Assembly (NCBI GenBank): GCA_022484695.1
Contig: JAKVKU010000003.1
Location: 62,001-126,000 of the forward strand
Reading direction: 5' to 3'
Length of the DNA: 64,000 bases
From: Lactobacillus sp.
GTDB lineage: Bacteria; Bacillota; Bacilli; Lactobacillales; Lactobacillaceae
Part shown: positions 46,417 through 57,074 of the stretch, piece by piece
Layout: the number at the start of each line of letters is the position of its first letter
Position numbering within the stretch: position 1 is the stretch's first letter
Program-made: the position numbers and the translations under genes
Notes under the pieces: generated by a model
Databases searched by the model: none
The model's input: only the letters and a program-made list of their open reading frames with translations
What the model was told of the DNA's origin: nothing

Positions 46417-48285
46417 TTATTTGTCATCTTTAACTTCTTCGAAATCACCATCAACAGTCTTACCATCGTCACCCTTTTTACCTTGGTCACCGCTGGCTTG
46501 GCCGTTGGCACCTTGGGCGGCACCATCAGCACCGTTAGCGCCTTGGGCTTCTTGAGCTTGTTGGTATAATTTAACCGTCAAGTTTTGAACAACTTCGTTT
46601 AAGGCATCTCGTTTAGCCTTCATGTCTTCAAGATTGTTAGCTTCTTTGGCTTTTTCAAGTTCAGCTTTCGCATCTTCAGCCTTTTTAATTTCGTCATCAG
46701 AAACTTTGCCCTTGACGTCTTTTAAAGTCTTATCTGTGGCAAAGAGTAATTGATCCACGTCATTCTTCAAATCGACTTCTTCTTTACGCTTAGAGTCAGC
46801 AGCTTCGTTTTCCTTAGCTTCTTTCATCATGCGATCGATTTCGTCATCTGATAAGCCTGAAGAACTCTTGATCGTGATCTTCTGCTCTTTTTTAGTCCCT
46901 AAATCTTTGGCAGAAACATTGACGATCCCGTTTTTATCAATATCAAACTTCACTTCAATTTGAGGTACACCTCTTGGCGCAGCTGGGATATCGGTTAATT
47001 GGAAACGACCTAATGTTTTATCATCAGCAGCCATTGGGCGTTCACCTTGTAACACGTGAATATCAACAGCAGGTTGATTATCAGCAGCCGTTGAGAATAC
47101 CTGTGACTTGCTGGTAGGAATAGTGGTGTTACGATCGATCAATTTTGTGAAGACGCCACCCATTGTTTCAATCCCTAAAGATAGTGGGGTAACATCCAAC
47201 AAAACGACATCCTTCACATCACCGGTGATAACCCCACCTTGAATGGCAGCACCCAAGGCAACGGCTTCATCAGGGTTGATGGAATGATCTGGTTCTTTGC
47301 CAGTCCATTTCTTAACAGCTTCTTGGACGGCAGGTGTCCGAGTAGAACCACCATTTAAGATAACTTTATCAATATCACTATTGGTCAATTTGGCATCTTT
47401 TAAGGCATTGTCAACGGGACCTTTTGTCCGTTCAACTAAATCTGCGGTTAATTGATCAAATTGAGCCCGGGTCAAAGTGGCTTCCAAATGCAAGGGCCCA
47501 TTAGCACCAGCAGAAATAAATGGCAAGCTGATTTGGGTGCTAGTCACACCAGACAAATCTTTCTTAGCTTTTTCAGCGGCATCTTTTAACCGTTGCAAGG
47601 CCATTTTGTCTTTGGAGAGGTCAATGTTGTTTTCCTTCTTAAAGTTATCAACTAACCAGTCGATAATCTTTTGGTCGAAGTCATCCCCACCTAAATGCGT
47701 ATCCCCATTGGTAGAGAGTACTTGGAAGACACCGTCGCCTAATTCAAGAATAGAGACATCAAAGGTCCCACCACCTAAATCATAGACCAATACTTTTTCA
47801 TCAGCATCGCCTTTATCCAAGCCATAAGCTAATGCAGAAGCAGTTGGTTCGTTAATGATCCGTTCAACTTTTAACCCAGCAATCTTACCGGCATCTTTGG
47901 TAGCTTGCCGTTGGGAGTCGTTGAAGTAAGCAGGTACGGTGATAACGGCTTGGGTAACTTCTTCGCCTAAATAATCTTCAGAGAATTTCTTGATATATTG
48001 CAAGATCATGGCTGAGACTTCTTGGGGTGTATATTCTTTGTCGCCAACTTTAACTTTATAGCCAGCTTCACCCATATGGCGCTTGATTGATGAAATTGTA
48101 TCCGGATTCGTGATAGCTTGGCGCTTAGCCACTTCACCGACTTGGATTTCGCCATCTTTAAACGCCACAACAGATGGTGTGGTTCTAGCCCCTTCAGGGT
48201 TTGTGATGATTTTAGGTTCGCCGCCTTCAAGCACTGCGACTGCAGAGTTAGTTGTACCTAAGTCGATACCAATAACTTTTCCCAT
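46417..48285 (-). CDS. dnaK: Chaperone DnaK (Hsp70)
   Basis: ATP-dependent Hsp70 chaperone. The nucleotide-binding domain shows [33 protein letters not shown] and [15 protein letters not shown]; the C-terminal lid is followed by a Gly/Ala/Asn-rich tail ending in [10 protein letters not shown]. The 622 residues match. It is third in the hrcA-grpE-dnaK-dnaJ cluster, controlled by the CIRCE/HrcA system. Confidence 0.98.
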   Translation of the reverse strand: MGKVIGIDLGTTNSAVAVLEGGEPKIITNPEGARTTPSVVAFKDGEIQVGEVAKRQAITNPDTISSIKRHMGEAGYKVKVGDKEYTPQEVSAMILQYIKKFSEDYLGEEVTQAVITVPAYFNDSQRQATKDAGKIAGLKVERIINEPTASALAYGLDKGDADEKVLVYDLGGGTFDVSILELGDGVFQVLSTNGDTHLGGDDFDQKIIDWLVDNFKKENNIDLSKDKMALQRLKDAAEKAKKDLSGVTSTQISLPFISAGANGPLHLEATLTRAQFDQLTADLVERTKGPVDNALKDAKLTNSDIDKVILNGGSTRTPAVQEAVKKWTGKEPDHSINPDEAVALGAAIQGGVITGDVKDVVLLDVTPLSLGIETMGGVFTKLIDRNTTIPTSKSQVFSTAADNQPAVDIHVLQGERPMAADDKTLGRFQLTDIPAAPRGVPQIEVKFDIDKNGIVNVSAKDLGTKKEQKITIKSSSGLSDDEIDRMMKEAKENEAADSKRKEEVDLKNDVDQLLFATDKTLKDVKGKVSDDEIKKAEDAKAELEKAKEANNLEDMKAKRDALNEVVQNLTVKLYQQAQEAQGANGADGAAQGANGQASGDQGKKGDDGKTVDGDFEEVKDDK

Positions 48286-48311
48286 AATTTAAATAACCTT
48301 CTTTTCTAAAA

Positions 48312-48992
48312 TTATTGAGCAACTACAACCATTGCTGGTCTTAAAACACGGTCTTTTAACAGGTAACCCCGTTGCAAGACTTGAACAACTGTATCACTTT
48401 CTTGATCGGGCGTTTTAGGTGTTGTTTGCACCGCTTGATGCAAGGTTGGATCAAATTTTTCCCCTAGCGCCTTGATCTCAGTAATATTGTTGTCCTTCAA
48501 GGCATTTTCCATGGCCTTATAAACCATTTCAATCCCCTTTTTAAGTTGTTGGCCGTGGTCATCTTTGACCTCAACAGCCAGCGCCCGTTCCAGATTGTCC
48601 AGAACTGGCAAAATATCTTTGGCCAGCCGTTGGCCATCGTATTTGGCTAATTGTTCTTGTTCCTTCTTATTGCGGTTGGCCATGTTGCGAATTTCAGCCT
48701 GCGCCCGTAAGAACTGATCTTCTAAATGATCATTTTTTTCTTGGAGTTCTGCTAATTCAGCTTGCAACTTGGGCACATTGGCCGCGTCAGTCTGTAACAC
48801 TTCTTCTAAATCCGCTTTAGTTTCAGCTAAAGCTTCCGACTTAGGATCTTCTTTGGCCGTTGCTGCTGGTTGTTTTGGTGTAGCAGGCCCCTTTTGTTGC
48901 GGTTGTTTTGCTTTGGAATCTCCATTGTTGAGGTCTTTTTCAGATGGAAATTCAACCTTGTTATCTTTTGACAAGTGAAAACTCCTTCCCAT
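48312..48992 (-). CDS. grpE: Nucleotide exchange factor GrpE
   Basis: DnaK partner that speeds nucleotide exchange. A long acidic/Gln/Pro-rich N-terminal extension leads to the coiled coil (LQAELAELQEKNDHLEDQFLRAQAEIRNMANR) and the C-terminal beta domain ending in GYLLKDRVLRPAMVVVAQ. At 226 residues it is slightly long because of the extension. It overlaps the hrcA end by one base. Confidence 0.96.
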   Translation of the reverse strand: MGRSFHLSKDNKVEFPSEKDLNNGDSKAKQPQQKGPATPKQPAATAKEDPKSEALAETKADLEEVLQTDAANVPKLQAELAELQEKNDHLEDQFLRAQAEIRNMANRNKKEQEQLAKYDGQRLAKDILPVLDNLERALAVEVKDDHGQQLKKGIEMVYKAMENALKDNNITEIKALGEKFDPTLHQAVQTTPKTPDQESDTVVQVLQRGYLLKDRVLRPAMVVVAQ

Positions 48993-50047
48993 TAATCATC
49001 AAAATTAGAATAATAATCTGTCAGTCGGCGTGCCAGTTCTTCACGAATTAAATCTAATAGCCCGATAATCCTTGAATAAGGCATACTCGTTGGTCCCAGT
49101 AGGGCAATGACCCCACGACCATGATTATGCACATCATAAGTTGCCGTGATCAAAGAATAATTGCGCAGGGTATGCGGTGTTAATTCATCCCCTAATCGGA
49201 CCATGATTTTATCTGAATCCCCTCCGGTTCCAAAATCAGGGAGCCGGAGCAGATTAGCCAAGTCATCATTTTTTTCAAATAATGAATATAATGTCTTTAC
49301 ACTGGAAACATCATTATTGGCAAAATCCAAAAGATTCAAACGACCACCAACATAAAAATGATCTGACCCGGCTTTCTTCAAAACATCACCAAAAATATCC
49401 AAAAAGCCTTTTGGTGAAGAAACATATTTCATCAACATCTGGGGTACGTCTGTTTGGATCCGCTTAGCCACAACAGCTAAAGGTTGGCCCACCAATTGGT
49501 CATTGATGATCCGGACAGCTTTTTCAAGATCTTCACCACTAATTGATTCTGGCACTTGAAAAATTTGATTCTGGACCGTGCCAGCACTGGTCACCAAAAT
49601 TGCCATAACCTGGTGATTGCCCAGTGCTACTAGGCGAAAACCATCCAACTTAATGTCTTGAACATCTGGACCTAAGGTAATCGCCGTATAACTGGTGAGG
49701 GTTGAAAGAATCGTCGCAGACTGTTCAACAATATCATCAATCATCTGGTATTGTTGATTAAAAGTCTGTTGAATGATTGCTAGATCATTTGAGGAAACAT
49801 CACTGGGTTCTAATAGATGATCAAGATAGTAACGATAACCACTAATAGACGGGATTCGGCCAGAGGAGGAATGAGTCTTATCTAATAAACCCATTTCTTC
49901 AAGTTTCGCCATATCGTTACGAATCGTGGCGGAGCTAACTTGAATTGGCAACTCATTCATCAAATGTTTAGAACCAACCGGTTGTTCAGTTTGCGTGTAA
50001 ATTCTAATAATATTCTTTAAAATAAGTGCCTGTCTTTGTGTCAGCAT
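48992..50047 (-). CDS. hrcA: Heat-inducible transcription repressor HrcA
   Basis: Repressor that binds CIRCE and controls the class I heat-shock genes. An N-terminal winged helix ([36 protein letters not shown]) is followed by [17 protein letters not shown]. The 351 residues are normal. It leads the operon and has a CIRCE element and a promoter directly upstream, so it represses itself and grpE-dnaK. Confidence 0.97.
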   Translation of the reverse strand: MLTQRQALILKNIIRIYTQTEQPVGSKHLMNELPIQVSSATIRNDMAKLEEMGLLDKTHSSSGRIPSISGYRYYLDHLLEPSDVSSNDLAIIQQTFNQQYQMIDDIVEQSATILSTLTSYTAITLGPDVQDIKLDGFRLVALGNHQVMAILVTSAGTVQNQIFQVPESISGEDLEKAVRIINDQLVGQPLAVVAKRIQTDVPQMLMKYVSSPKGFLDIFGDVLKKAGSDHFYVGGRLNLLDFANNDVSSVKTLYSLFEKNDDLANLLRLPDFGTGGDSDKIMVRLGDELTPHTLRNYSLITATYDVHNHGRGVIALLGPTSMPYSRIIGLLDLIREELARRLTDYYSNFDD

Positions 50048-50060
50048 CTTACCACCTCTT

Positions 50061-50087
50061 TTAGCACTTAAAGACTTAGAGTGCTAA
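50061..50087. promoter_or_regulatory. CIRCE operator
   Basis: TTAGCACTC-9-AAGTGCTAA on the minus strand, one mismatch from the consensus inverted repeat. It lies between the promoter and hrcA and is the HrcA binding site. Confidence 0.96.
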
Positions 50088-50097
50088 TACAAGTTAT

Positions 50098-50126
50098 AAT
50101 ATAGCAATACTCCGGGATATTGTCAA
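50098..50126 (-). promoter_or_regulatory. hrcA operon promoter
   Basis: A perfect TTGACA (50126-50121), 17 bases and TATATT (50103-50098), immediately ahead of CIRCE. Confidence 0.88.
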
Positions 50127-50167
50127 GAAAACTCAAGGAAAAAAATTGAATTCGGACCAAAGTCCCA

Positions 50168-51310
50168 TTAGGTCTCATCATCAATTAAAAATTCGGCAAA
50201 TACGTTGTTGCCAAAGAAACGACCGTCGTGGGTCAGCCGCAAATACCCGGCCTCATCTTTTAAGAGGTTTCTGGCAATCAATTTATCAATCGTATCCCCA
50301 TAGATATCCCGAATCGAATAGCCATACTTTGCTTGAAAATGAGCCTTTGAAACCCCTTGATTGGTGCGTAGTCCTAAAAACATCTCTTCTTCCACTTGCT
50401 CTGAAAATGGCACCAAATGATGTTCAAATACCGGTAGTTTATGGGCATGTAAAGGTTCAAGATACTGCTGAATCGGGCCATTATTATGGTAGCGATCCCG
50501 ACCAATATAACCATAAGCCCCGGCCCCAAAACCAAAGTAGTGCTCATTGTGCCAGTACATTAAATTGTGTTGGGATTCAAACCCTGGCTTGGCAAAATTA
50601 CTGATTTCATATTGGGCAAGCCCATGATCAGCAAAGGTATTTAAGGCTAATTCATACATATCTGCTTCGGCATCTTCACTGGGCAAATGCAGGCGACCTT
50701 GGCGCTGCATGTTATAAAAAATGGTTTTCTTTTCCAGAATCAACGAATACGTGGCATAGTGGGGCAAATCCAAGGCAATAGCTTGTTCAAGGGTAGTTTT
50801 AAAATCAGCTTCATTTTGCCCGGGTAAGCGAAAAATGAGGTCGATGCTGATATTCGAAAACCCAGTTTTTCTGGCCATGTCGATTGCATCAAAGGCCTGT
50901 TGCGCCGTGTGCTTGCGGCCAATCTGCTGCAAAACGGCATCATTAAATGATTGGACCCCAATGCTCAAACGATTGACCCCATATTGACGCATCACCGCTA
51001 AACGCTCTGGAGTGACGATATTATTGGGATTACATTCTACCGTAAATTCCCCCCCAGACCAGGGTAATATTTCCCGAATGCCCTTGAGTAAAGTATCTAG
51101 TTGCTTTGGGCTCAAGCTTGAGGGCGTGCCCCCACCGATATAGAGCGTATCGATTTTTTCTTGGGGATTTTCAGCCATCGTCAGGGCCATTTCCCGCAGT
51201 AACATGTGAATATAGTCATCGACGGGTTGGTCCTCAATAAATACCTTGTTAAAGTCGCAATAATAGCAAATGAAATCACAAAATGGAATATGGATATAAG
51301 CTGCCGCCAT
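50168..51310 (-). CDS. hemW: Radical SAM heme chaperone / coproporphyrinogen oxidase-like protein HemW
   Basis: Radical-SAM protein of the HemW/HemN family. The cluster motif CDFICYYC (C-x3-C-x2-C) is at residues 10-17, then GGGTPSSL and VECNPNNI. In known cases HemW delivers heme to other proteins rather than oxidising coproporphyrinogen. It starts 2 bases after ribF. The 380 residues are normal. As this cell may also make menaquinone, the heme link is worth noting. Confidence 0.93.
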   Translation of the reverse strand: MAAAYIHIPFCDFICYYCDFNKVFIEDQPVDDYIHMLLREMALTMAENPQEKIDTLYIGGGTPSSLSPKQLDTLLKGIREILPWSGGEFTVECNPNNIVTPERLAVMRQYGVNRLSIGVQSFNDAVLQQIGRKHTAQQAFDAIDMARKTGFSNISIDLIFRLPGQNEADFKTTLEQAIALDLPHYATYSLILEKKTIFYNMQRQGRLHLPSEDAEADMYELALNTFADHGLAQYEISNFAKPGFESQHNLMYWHNEHYFGFGAGAYGYIGRDRYHNNGPIQQYLEPLHAHKLPVFEHHLVPFSEQVEEEMFLGLRTNQGVSKAHFQAKYGYSIRDIYGDTIDKLIARNLLKDEAGYLRLTHDGRFFGNNVFAEFLIDDET

Positions 51311-51312
51311 GT

Positions 51313-52263
51313 TTATGATCGCCTCAAGTCTTCAAAATACTGACGGGTATTGATCTTATCTTGGCCAAGTTGGGTGATCAGTCCCTGGGCATTTTCAAAC
51401 TTCACTTCGCCCCGCAAATAATGATACCAACAAATACGCACACTTTCCCCATAAATAAAGGTATCAAAATCAAAAATATTGATTTCAACCGTCAATTTGT
51501 GTTGATCCGCAAAGGTAATATTGTAACCCACCGAAGCCATGGCTTCATACCAATGGCCATTGACTTGAATTTGGACCGCATAAATACCCACCCCGGGTAT
51601 TTGCTGGTGGTCATCCGTTAAAATATTGGCGGTGGGATAGCCTAACGTGCGCCCCCGCGCTAAGCCGTGGACCACCAAGCCAGCGGTTTGATAAGTATAA
51701 CCTAACAAGGTGTTGGCCTGGTCCACATTCCCTTGCAGCAATAACTGACGAATGCGACTGGAGCTGATTTTGGCAGCCGCCGCATCCTGTTCAGCCACAC
51801 TGACCGTCTCAAACCGGCCTTGACTCAAGTGGGGCAAAGTCGTCATATTGGCTTCTGCTTTTTGACCATAAGTATAATCAAACCCAGCCACAACGATCTG
51901 GGCGTGGAGGTTGACCATGTATTGATTCACAAAAGCTTTTGGACTGAGGCTGGCAAATTCAGAGGTGAAATCTACCACATATAATAAATCCACTTGATTA
52001 GCCTGCATCAATTCAATTTTACGCTTTAACGGCGACAAGTAATCAATACCATCCGGCCCAATTTGTTTAAAAACAATGGCTGGGTGCTGATTAAAGGTCA
52101 TCACGGCTAACGGTAACCCCTTGGCCGTGGCAATCGCCCTAGCCCGCTTAATAACTGCCTGATGGCCTCGATGAACCCCGTCAAAAAAGCCTAAAGCTAA
52201 TACAATTGGTTCTGGGTCAATTTCTGTTGGATCATAGGGATGATGTAAATGAATAACTTTCAA
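51313..52263 (-). CDS. ribF: Bifunctional riboflavin kinase / FAD synthetase
   Basis: Makes FMN and then FAD from riboflavin and ATP. The N-terminal adenylyltransferase domain has ALGFFDGVHRGHQAVI and the ISSSRIRQLL motif; the C-terminal flavokinase domain has GLARGRTLGYPTANI. The 316 residues match. It lies between truB and hemW in one operon. Confidence 0.97.
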   Translation of the reverse strand: MKVIHLHHPYDPTEIDPEPIVLALGFFDGVHRGHQAVIKRARAIATAKGLPLAVMTFNQHPAIVFKQIGPDGIDYLSPLKRKIELMQANQVDLLYVVDFTSEFASLSPKAFVNQYMVNLHAQIVVAGFDYTYGQKAEANMTTLPHLSQGRFETVSVAEQDAAAAKISSSRIRQLLLQGNVDQANTLLGYTYQTAGLVVHGLARGRTLGYPTANILTDDHQQIPGVGIYAVQIQVNGHWYEAMASVGYNITFADQHKLTVEINIFDFDTFIYGESVRICWYHYLRGEVKFENAQGLITQLGQDKINTRQYFEDLRRS

Positions 52264-52274
52264 GATAATTGCTC

Positions 52275-53183
52275 CTAACTGCCAATACCCTCATTTTGCA
52301 AAAACATTCTCAGCGGTTTGTAAACGTCGCCACGTTTGCGCTGATATAAAGCTTTAATATAATTTTGATAGGTCAATGCCACCACATCTGGTAAACCAGG
52401 TAGCTCTAAAAAAGCCCCGTTTTGAATCTGTTCACGTTGCCGTGGGGATAAGGCATAAACTGGAAAATCACTTAGCACCCGTTCCATTGGAAACAAGTGC
52501 TGAGCCCCTTCTCCTTTATCGACGGCAGCTTTAAAGTCAGCCAGTGAAATTGTATCTGCCAAGTTAAAACCGCCACTGGACAAGCGGGTCAGTTGGGCCA
52601 TTAGGGCTGGGACCCCTAAAATTTTGCCACAGTCCACCGCCAGTGTGCGAATATAAGTCCCCTTGGACACCTCAGCCGAAAACTGAATACGCTGCGTCTT
52701 GGTTGTGGCATCGTAATTGGTGTCTAACAATTGGAAACGATAAATATGGACCGGATGCTCTGGGCGTTGCACCGGATCGCCGCTGCGGGCATAGTCATAC
52801 AAGCGCCGGCCATTAACCTTAACGGCTGAATACATCGGTGGAATCTGGATGATATCCCCGGTCAAATCGGCCATAGCTTGTTTGATTTGAGCTGGATCAA
52901 AGGGCTGTTCAATAGCTGTCTGGGCGATAATTGCCCCTTCTAGATCCTCGGTTTCACTAGCCTGCCCTAAAAGGATCTCGCCGGTATAAACCTTGCCCTT
53001 AGTCAATAAATAATCCACGACTTTCGTGGCTTGCCCAATACAGATGGGCAAAACACCATCTACTTGTGGATCCAAAGTGCCTGAGTGGCCTACGCGCCGC
53101 TCATGAATAATTTTGCGCACAGCCGCCACACAATCGTGACTGGACATACCAGTGGGCTTATATAAAGGTAAAATTCCGTTCAT
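52275..53183 (-). CDS. truB: tRNA pseudouridine-55 synthase TruB
   Basis: Makes the conserved pseudouridine in the T loop. Motifs are GILPLYKPTGMSSHD, RVGHSGTLDPQVDGVLPICIG with the catalytic Asp in TLDP, and SKGTYIRTLA. The 302 residues are normal. It has its own promoter after the rbfA terminator and leads truB-ribF-hemW. Confidence 0.97.
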   Translation of the reverse strand: MNGILPLYKPTGMSSHDCVAAVRKIIHERRVGHSGTLDPQVDGVLPICIGQATKVVDYLLTKGKVYTGEILLGQASETEDLEGAIIAQTAIEQPFDPAQIKQAMADLTGDIIQIPPMYSAVKVNGRRLYDYARSGDPVQRPEHPVHIYRFQLLDTNYDATTKTQRIQFSAEVSKGTYIRTLAVDCGKILGVPALMAQLTRLSSGGFNLADTISLADFKAAVDKGEGAQHLFPMERVLSDFPVYALSPRQREQIQNGAFLELPGLPDVVALTYQNYIKALYQRKRGDVYKPLRMFLQNEGIGS

Positions 53184-53218
53184 ATTTTTTCTCCGTTTCT
53201 ATTTTGCCAAATAAGTAC

Positions 53219-53248
53219 ATTATAACTGGAAAGGCGCGGTAAAAACAA
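53219..53248 (-). promoter_or_regulatory. truB promoter
   Basis: TTGTTT (53248-53243), an 18-base spacer and a perfect TATAAT (53224-53219), just downstream of the rbfA terminator. Confidence 0.65.
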
Positions 53249-53271
53249 GGTAAGCACCATTTGAAAGCAAA

Positions 53272-53311
53272 GAAAAAAACCGTGTTCAAAGTAACATTTG
53301 AACACGGTTTT
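53272..53311 (-). terminator. Terminator after rbfA
   Basis: AAACCGTGTTCAAA pairs with TTTGAACACGGTTT on the minus strand and is followed by TTTTTT. It closes the rimP-nusA-infB-rbfA operon. Confidence 0.9.
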
Positions 53312-53352
53312 AACGTCACTATCAATTTGGGTATTGGCATCAACTTGAAATA

Positions 53353-53706
53353 TTATTGCTTTTCAGATTCATGTAGTCCCCGAATCAATTCATCGATTCT
53401 TTCACCATATTGAACCGACTTATCTTGTAAGAATGTCAATTCTGGAATTTTATAAATCTTGATCCGTTGACCCAGCTCACTGCGAATCAGGCCCTTGGCA
53501 TGATCCAAACCAGCTTGTGCCCGCTGGCTATCGCTAGCTTTATCAGACAAAATTGAATAATAGATCTTGCAATGCTGCAGGTCGCCCGTCAAATCCACGC
53601 CAGTGATCGTGACCCCTTCAATCCGCGGATCACGCACACGTTTGAGTAAGATATCATTTACTTCCCGTAAAATTTCTTGTTCGACCCGACCAATACGATG
53701 TTTCAT
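53353..53706 (-). CDS. rbfA: Ribosome-binding factor A
   Basis: KH-domain factor for late 30S maturation. The 117 residues begin MKHRIGRVEQEILREVNDIL and include GVTITGVDLTGDLQHCKIYYS and the end ELTFLQDKSVQYGERIDELI. Normal length. It is the last gene of the operon. Confidence 0.96.
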   Translation of the reverse strand: MKHRIGRVEQEILREVNDILLKRVRDPRIEGVTITGVDLTGDLQHCKIYYSILSDKASDSQRAQAGLDHAKGLIRSELGQRIKIYKIPELTFLQDKSVQYGERIDELIRGLHESEKQ

Positions 53707-53745
53707 AAAAACAAACCCCCTAAATCAAGCTTGGTTATTGAGAAT

Positions 53746-56448
53746 TTATTTAACTGGTACTTCTTCCATAACATAAGCTTCGATTTCGTCATCAACTTTG
53801 ATATCGTTGTAATTTTCAATTGTTAAGCCGCAATCAAAACCAGAACGAACTTCTTTCACATCGTCTTTAAAGCGCTTCAAGGAAGCTAATTTACCTTCAA
53901 AAATAACAATGCTATTGCGAATCAAGCGGACACCTGAATCCCGGGTAATATAGCCCGTATTCACATAGGCCCCAGCAATCGTCCCAACTTTAGAAACTTT
54001 ATAAGTTTCACGCACCGTTAAGTTACCGGTTACTTTTTCTTGGTAAGTTGGCTCCAACATGCCCTTCATGGCAGATTCAACTTCTTCAATGGCATTATAA
54101 ATGACATTGTAAAGGCGAATATCCACGTCGTCCATGTCAGCTTGGGATCTGGCGTTAGCTGTTGGCCGCACGTTAAACCCTAAGATAATGGCCTGACTGG
54201 CTGCCGCTAAAGTAACATCACTTTCATTGATCGCCCCAACGGCTTGGTGAATAATGTTCACCCGTACGCCGGCAACTTCAATTTTTTGCAAGCTGTTGGC
54301 CAAAGCTTCAACAGAACCCTGCACATCCCCTTTGATGATCACGTCGACTTCTTTGATTTCCCCTTGTTTCATGGATTCAAACAAGTTATCCAACGTGACG
54401 TGGGTTGTATGGCTACGTTCTTCAAGTAAGGCCTTTTTAGCCCGTTCTTCACCAGCTGCCCGAGCAGTTTTTTCGTCTTCATAGACGGCAAACTTATCCG
54501 CTGCATCTGGCACATCATTTAAGCCAGTAATTTCAACTGGTTCAGATGGTAAGGCTTCTTTAACTCGCCGACCCCGGTCATTGGTCATGACCCGAATACG
54601 GCCAAAGGTATTACCCACAACAATTGGATCCCCAACATGTAAGGTCCCTTGTTGTACCAGTAAGGAAGCGACTGGGCCTTTCCCCTTATCTAAGCGAGCT
54701 TCAAGTACAGTACCGACACCACGTTGTTGCGGATTGGCTTTTAATTCCAACATATCAGCTTCAAGTAAGACCATTTCCAATAATTCATCAATGTTCTTAC
54801 CAAACTTAGCGGAGATTTCGACGAAAATCGTATCGCCGCCCCAGCTTTCAGGAATCAAACCATATTCGGTCAATTGTTCCATGACGTGGTTAGGATTGGC
54901 CCCTGGCTTATCGATCTTGTTAACAGCCACGATAATTGGTGCCTTAGCAGCCTTGGCATGATTAATAGCTTCAATTGTTTGTGGCATGACCCCATCATCA
55001 GCCGCAACGACTAAAATGATGATATCAGTGACATCAGCACCCCGAGCCCGCATATTAGTGAAGGCCGCATGTCCCGGTGTATCTAAGAAAGTAATGACCC
55101 GATTATCTAATTTAACTTGGTAGGCCCCAATATGTTGGGTGATCCCCCCAGCTTCACTAGCAGTCACATGGGTATGCCGTAATTTATCCAGCAACGTGGT
55201 TTTACCATGGTCAACGTGCCCCATGATAGTTACGACTGGTGGCCGACTTTCCAAATGCGCATCATTTTGCTCTTCATCATTAAAGATTTTATCCAAATCA
55301 GTGATATCTTCTTCAACTTTTTCTTTAGCATCAATGCCATAATCTGTGGCCAATAACTCAATGGCATCTTTGGTCAAGGATTGATTTTGGTTAGTCATCA
55401 CACCCAGCATAAATAATTTCTTAACAATTTCTGCGGGTTCCCGGTGTAAGATTTTACCTAGATCTTGGGCATTCATACCCTCTGTATAAACTAAGACACT
55501 TGGCAATGGCCGATCTTTACGTTGTGGCATTGGCTTCTTAGGGGTGGTATCCCGACGCCGATTCTTTTTATTGTTACGCCGGCGATTAAAGGCGTTCCCC
55601 CCACGATTATTACTCCAAGAACCACCGCGGTTGTTGCTGTTACGATTGTTGTAACCACCGCCAGTGGTATTACCACCGCTTGTTGTCCGTTGTCCGGTGC
55701 GATTTTGAGTATTCCCGCTCGAACGTGTTTGGTTATTGGTCGACGTTGTGTTTTGTGGCCGACTACTTTGTGGCCGGGCATTATTGCTAGCTGGCCGACT
55801 GTTATTGTTACGATTTTGGGTATTGTTAGTGTTACGATTTTGATTATTATTACTACGGTTCTGGTTGCTATTGGTGTTACGATTTTGGCCTTGATTATTA
55901 TTGGTGCGATTTTGGCCAGCGTTATTGCTAGTATTACGATTTTGACTTTGATTCTGATTTTGTGGTCGGCTACTACGATTGTTTGGCCGGCTATTAGTTT
56001 GTGAAGTACTGTTGTTAGACTTTTGTTGCGAACTTTGCATACGATTATTATCCTGTCTTGGTCGATTATTCTGTTGCGTCGTACCGGTATGGTTCGAATT
56101 ATGATGCGTTGTCTGATGACTATTATTATTGGGCTTGTTACCAGATTGACTGGCTGTAGCTGCATTTTGAGTACCAGCCCGATTTTGGTGAGATGAAGGT
56201 CTAGCTGGGGTATGTTGATGGGCAGGTCTTGGTTGGGCAGATCTTGGTTGCTGGCTGCCAGCTTTATTGGCACCACTGGTAACAGCAGTATCCACGTGCA
56301 GCGCCTGCTTAATCTTTTGCTCTTGACCAACTTCAACTGATGACATGTGATTCTTAATGTCTAAACCAGCTTTTTGGGCGGCCTCAACAACTTCTTTACT
56401 TGGTAAGTTTAATTCCTTTGCAAATTCATAAATTCTCTTTTTCCCCAT
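53746..56448 (-). CDS. infB: Translation initiation factor IF-2
   Basis: GTPase that places fMet-tRNA on the 30S subunit. The conserved N-terminal helix segment ([20 protein letters not shown]) leads to a very long low-complexity region rich in Asn, Gln, Arg, Ser and Thr (about residues 60-310). The G domain follows with [14 protein letters not shown] (about residue 405), DTPGHAAF and NKIDKPGA, then domains II-IV, ending in EEVPVK. At 900 residues it is long, almost entirely because of the linker. Confidence 0.97.
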   Translation of the reverse strand: MGKKRIYEFAKELNLPSKEVVEAAQKAGLDIKNHMSSVEVGQEQKIKQALHVDTAVTSGANKAGSQQPRSAQPRPAHQHTPARPSSHQNRAGTQNAATASQSGNKPNNNSHQTTHHNSNHTGTTQQNNRPRQDNNRMQSSQQKSNNSTSQTNSRPNNRSSRPQNQNQSQNRNTSNNAGQNRTNNNQGQNRNTNSNQNRSNNNQNRNTNNTQNRNNNSRPASNNARPQSSRPQNTTSTNNQTRSSGNTQNRTGQRTTSGGNTTGGGYNNRNSNNRGGSWSNNRGGNAFNRRRNNKKNRRRDTTPKKPMPQRKDRPLPSVLVYTEGMNAQDLGKILHREPAEIVKKLFMLGVMTNQNQSLTKDAIELLATDYGIDAKEKVEEDITDLDKIFNDEEQNDAHLESRPPVVTIMGHVDHGKTTLLDKLRHTHVTASEAGGITQHIGAYQVKLDNRVITFLDTPGHAAFTNMRARGADVTDIIILVVAADDGVMPQTIEAINHAKAAKAPIIVAVNKIDKPGANPNHVMEQLTEYGLIPESWGGDTIFVEISAKFGKNIDELLEMVLLEADMLELKANPQQRGVGTVLEARLDKGKGPVASLLVQQGTLHVGDPIVVGNTFGRIRVMTNDRGRRVKEALPSEPVEITGLNDVPDAADKFAVYEDEKTARAAGEERAKKALLEERSHTTHVTLDNLFESMKQGEIKEVDVIIKGDVQGSVEALANSLQKIEVAGVRVNIIHQAVGAINESDVTLAAASQAIILGFNVRPTANARSQADMDDVDIRLYNVIYNAIEEVESAMKGMLEPTYQEKVTGNLTVRETYKVSKVGTIAGAYVNTGYITRDSGVRLIRNSIVIFEGKLASLKRFKDDVKEVRSGFDCGLTIENYNDIKVDDEIEAYVMEEVPVK

Positions 56449-56465
56449 ATCTTCACGCTCCTTAT

Positions 56466-56771
56466 TTACATGAGCTTCACCATGCCTTTGGCAAATCCAG
56501 CATCATTAATGCCTATGATTTTTCTCGGTCGGCCAATTGCCTTTGTGAGTTGCTCCGTACTTAATTGGTCATGTATGGGTACATGATAGTAAGTCGTTTT
56601 ATCATTTAATTTTTTGGTTGTGGCACTGCCAGCATCACTGGCAATAAATACTAACTTTAATTTGCCTGCAATCAGTGCTTTTAAAACTAACTCTTCGCCG
56701 GTAATAATTTTGCCAGCGCGCATCGCTAAGCCAATGAGATTCATTAGTTTTTGAGTTTGATCAATTACCAT
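56466..56771 (-). CDS. ylxQ: L7Ae-family RNA-binding protein YlxQ
   Basis: Small L7Ae-type protein that binds kink-turn RNAs. The 101 residues have the fold pattern [39 protein letters not shown]. It overlaps the ylxR stop codon (TAATG) and sits between ylxR and infB in the standard order. Confidence 0.92.
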   Translation of the reverse strand: MVIDQTQKLMNLIGLAMRAGKIITGEELVLKALIAGKLKLVFIASDAGSATTKKLNDKTTYYHVPIHDQLSTEQLTKAIGRPRKIIGINDAGFAKGMVKLM

Positions 56772-57067
56772 TAGTCATTACCGAAAAGTTCCTGTCTGGC
56801 CTTTTTATGATCAACATATTCAAAAAGTTCATCATAAAAGTCGTCTGAAATTTTAACTTCAAAAACCGTATCTAAGGTCCGTTTTTCTTTAGCGGTTTTG
56901 ACCGCATCAGGGTTTAAAGAAACATAAGCGCCGCGACCGGGCTTTTTACCCGTTGGATCTAGGCTAACTTCGCCTTCTTTATTTTTAACGACTCGAACCA
57001 TTTCTTTTTTGGGATGCATTTCATCGGTTAATACGTCTTTACGCATCGGAATTTTACGTTTTTTCAT
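56771..57067 (-). CDS. ylxR: RNA-binding protein YlxR (DUF448)
   Basis: Basic nucleic-acid-binding protein encoded between nusA and ylxQ. The 98 residues begin MKKRKIPMRKDVLTDEMHPK and carry GRGAYVSLNPDAVKTA, the family signature. Some relatives start with a Cys-containing RCxxC motif; this one lacks it, reading MRKDVLT instead. The function is thought to be regulatory. Confidence 0.92.
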   Translation of the reverse strand: MKKRKIPMRKDVLTDEMHPKKEMVRVVKNKEGEVSLDPTGKKPGRGAYVSLNPDAVKTAKEKRTLDTVFEVKISDDFYDELFEYVDHKKARQELFGND

Positions 57068-57074
57068 AATTCAC

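Noticed and set aside
55522-56004. 160-codon plus-strand frame opposite infB
   Set aside because: Antisense to the same low-complexity region and without a start signal.
55491-56336. 281-codon minus-strand frame rich in Ile, Val and Thr inside infB
   Set aside because: It is an out-of-frame reading of the Asn/Gln-rich low-complexity part of infB; composition, not coding, explains its length.
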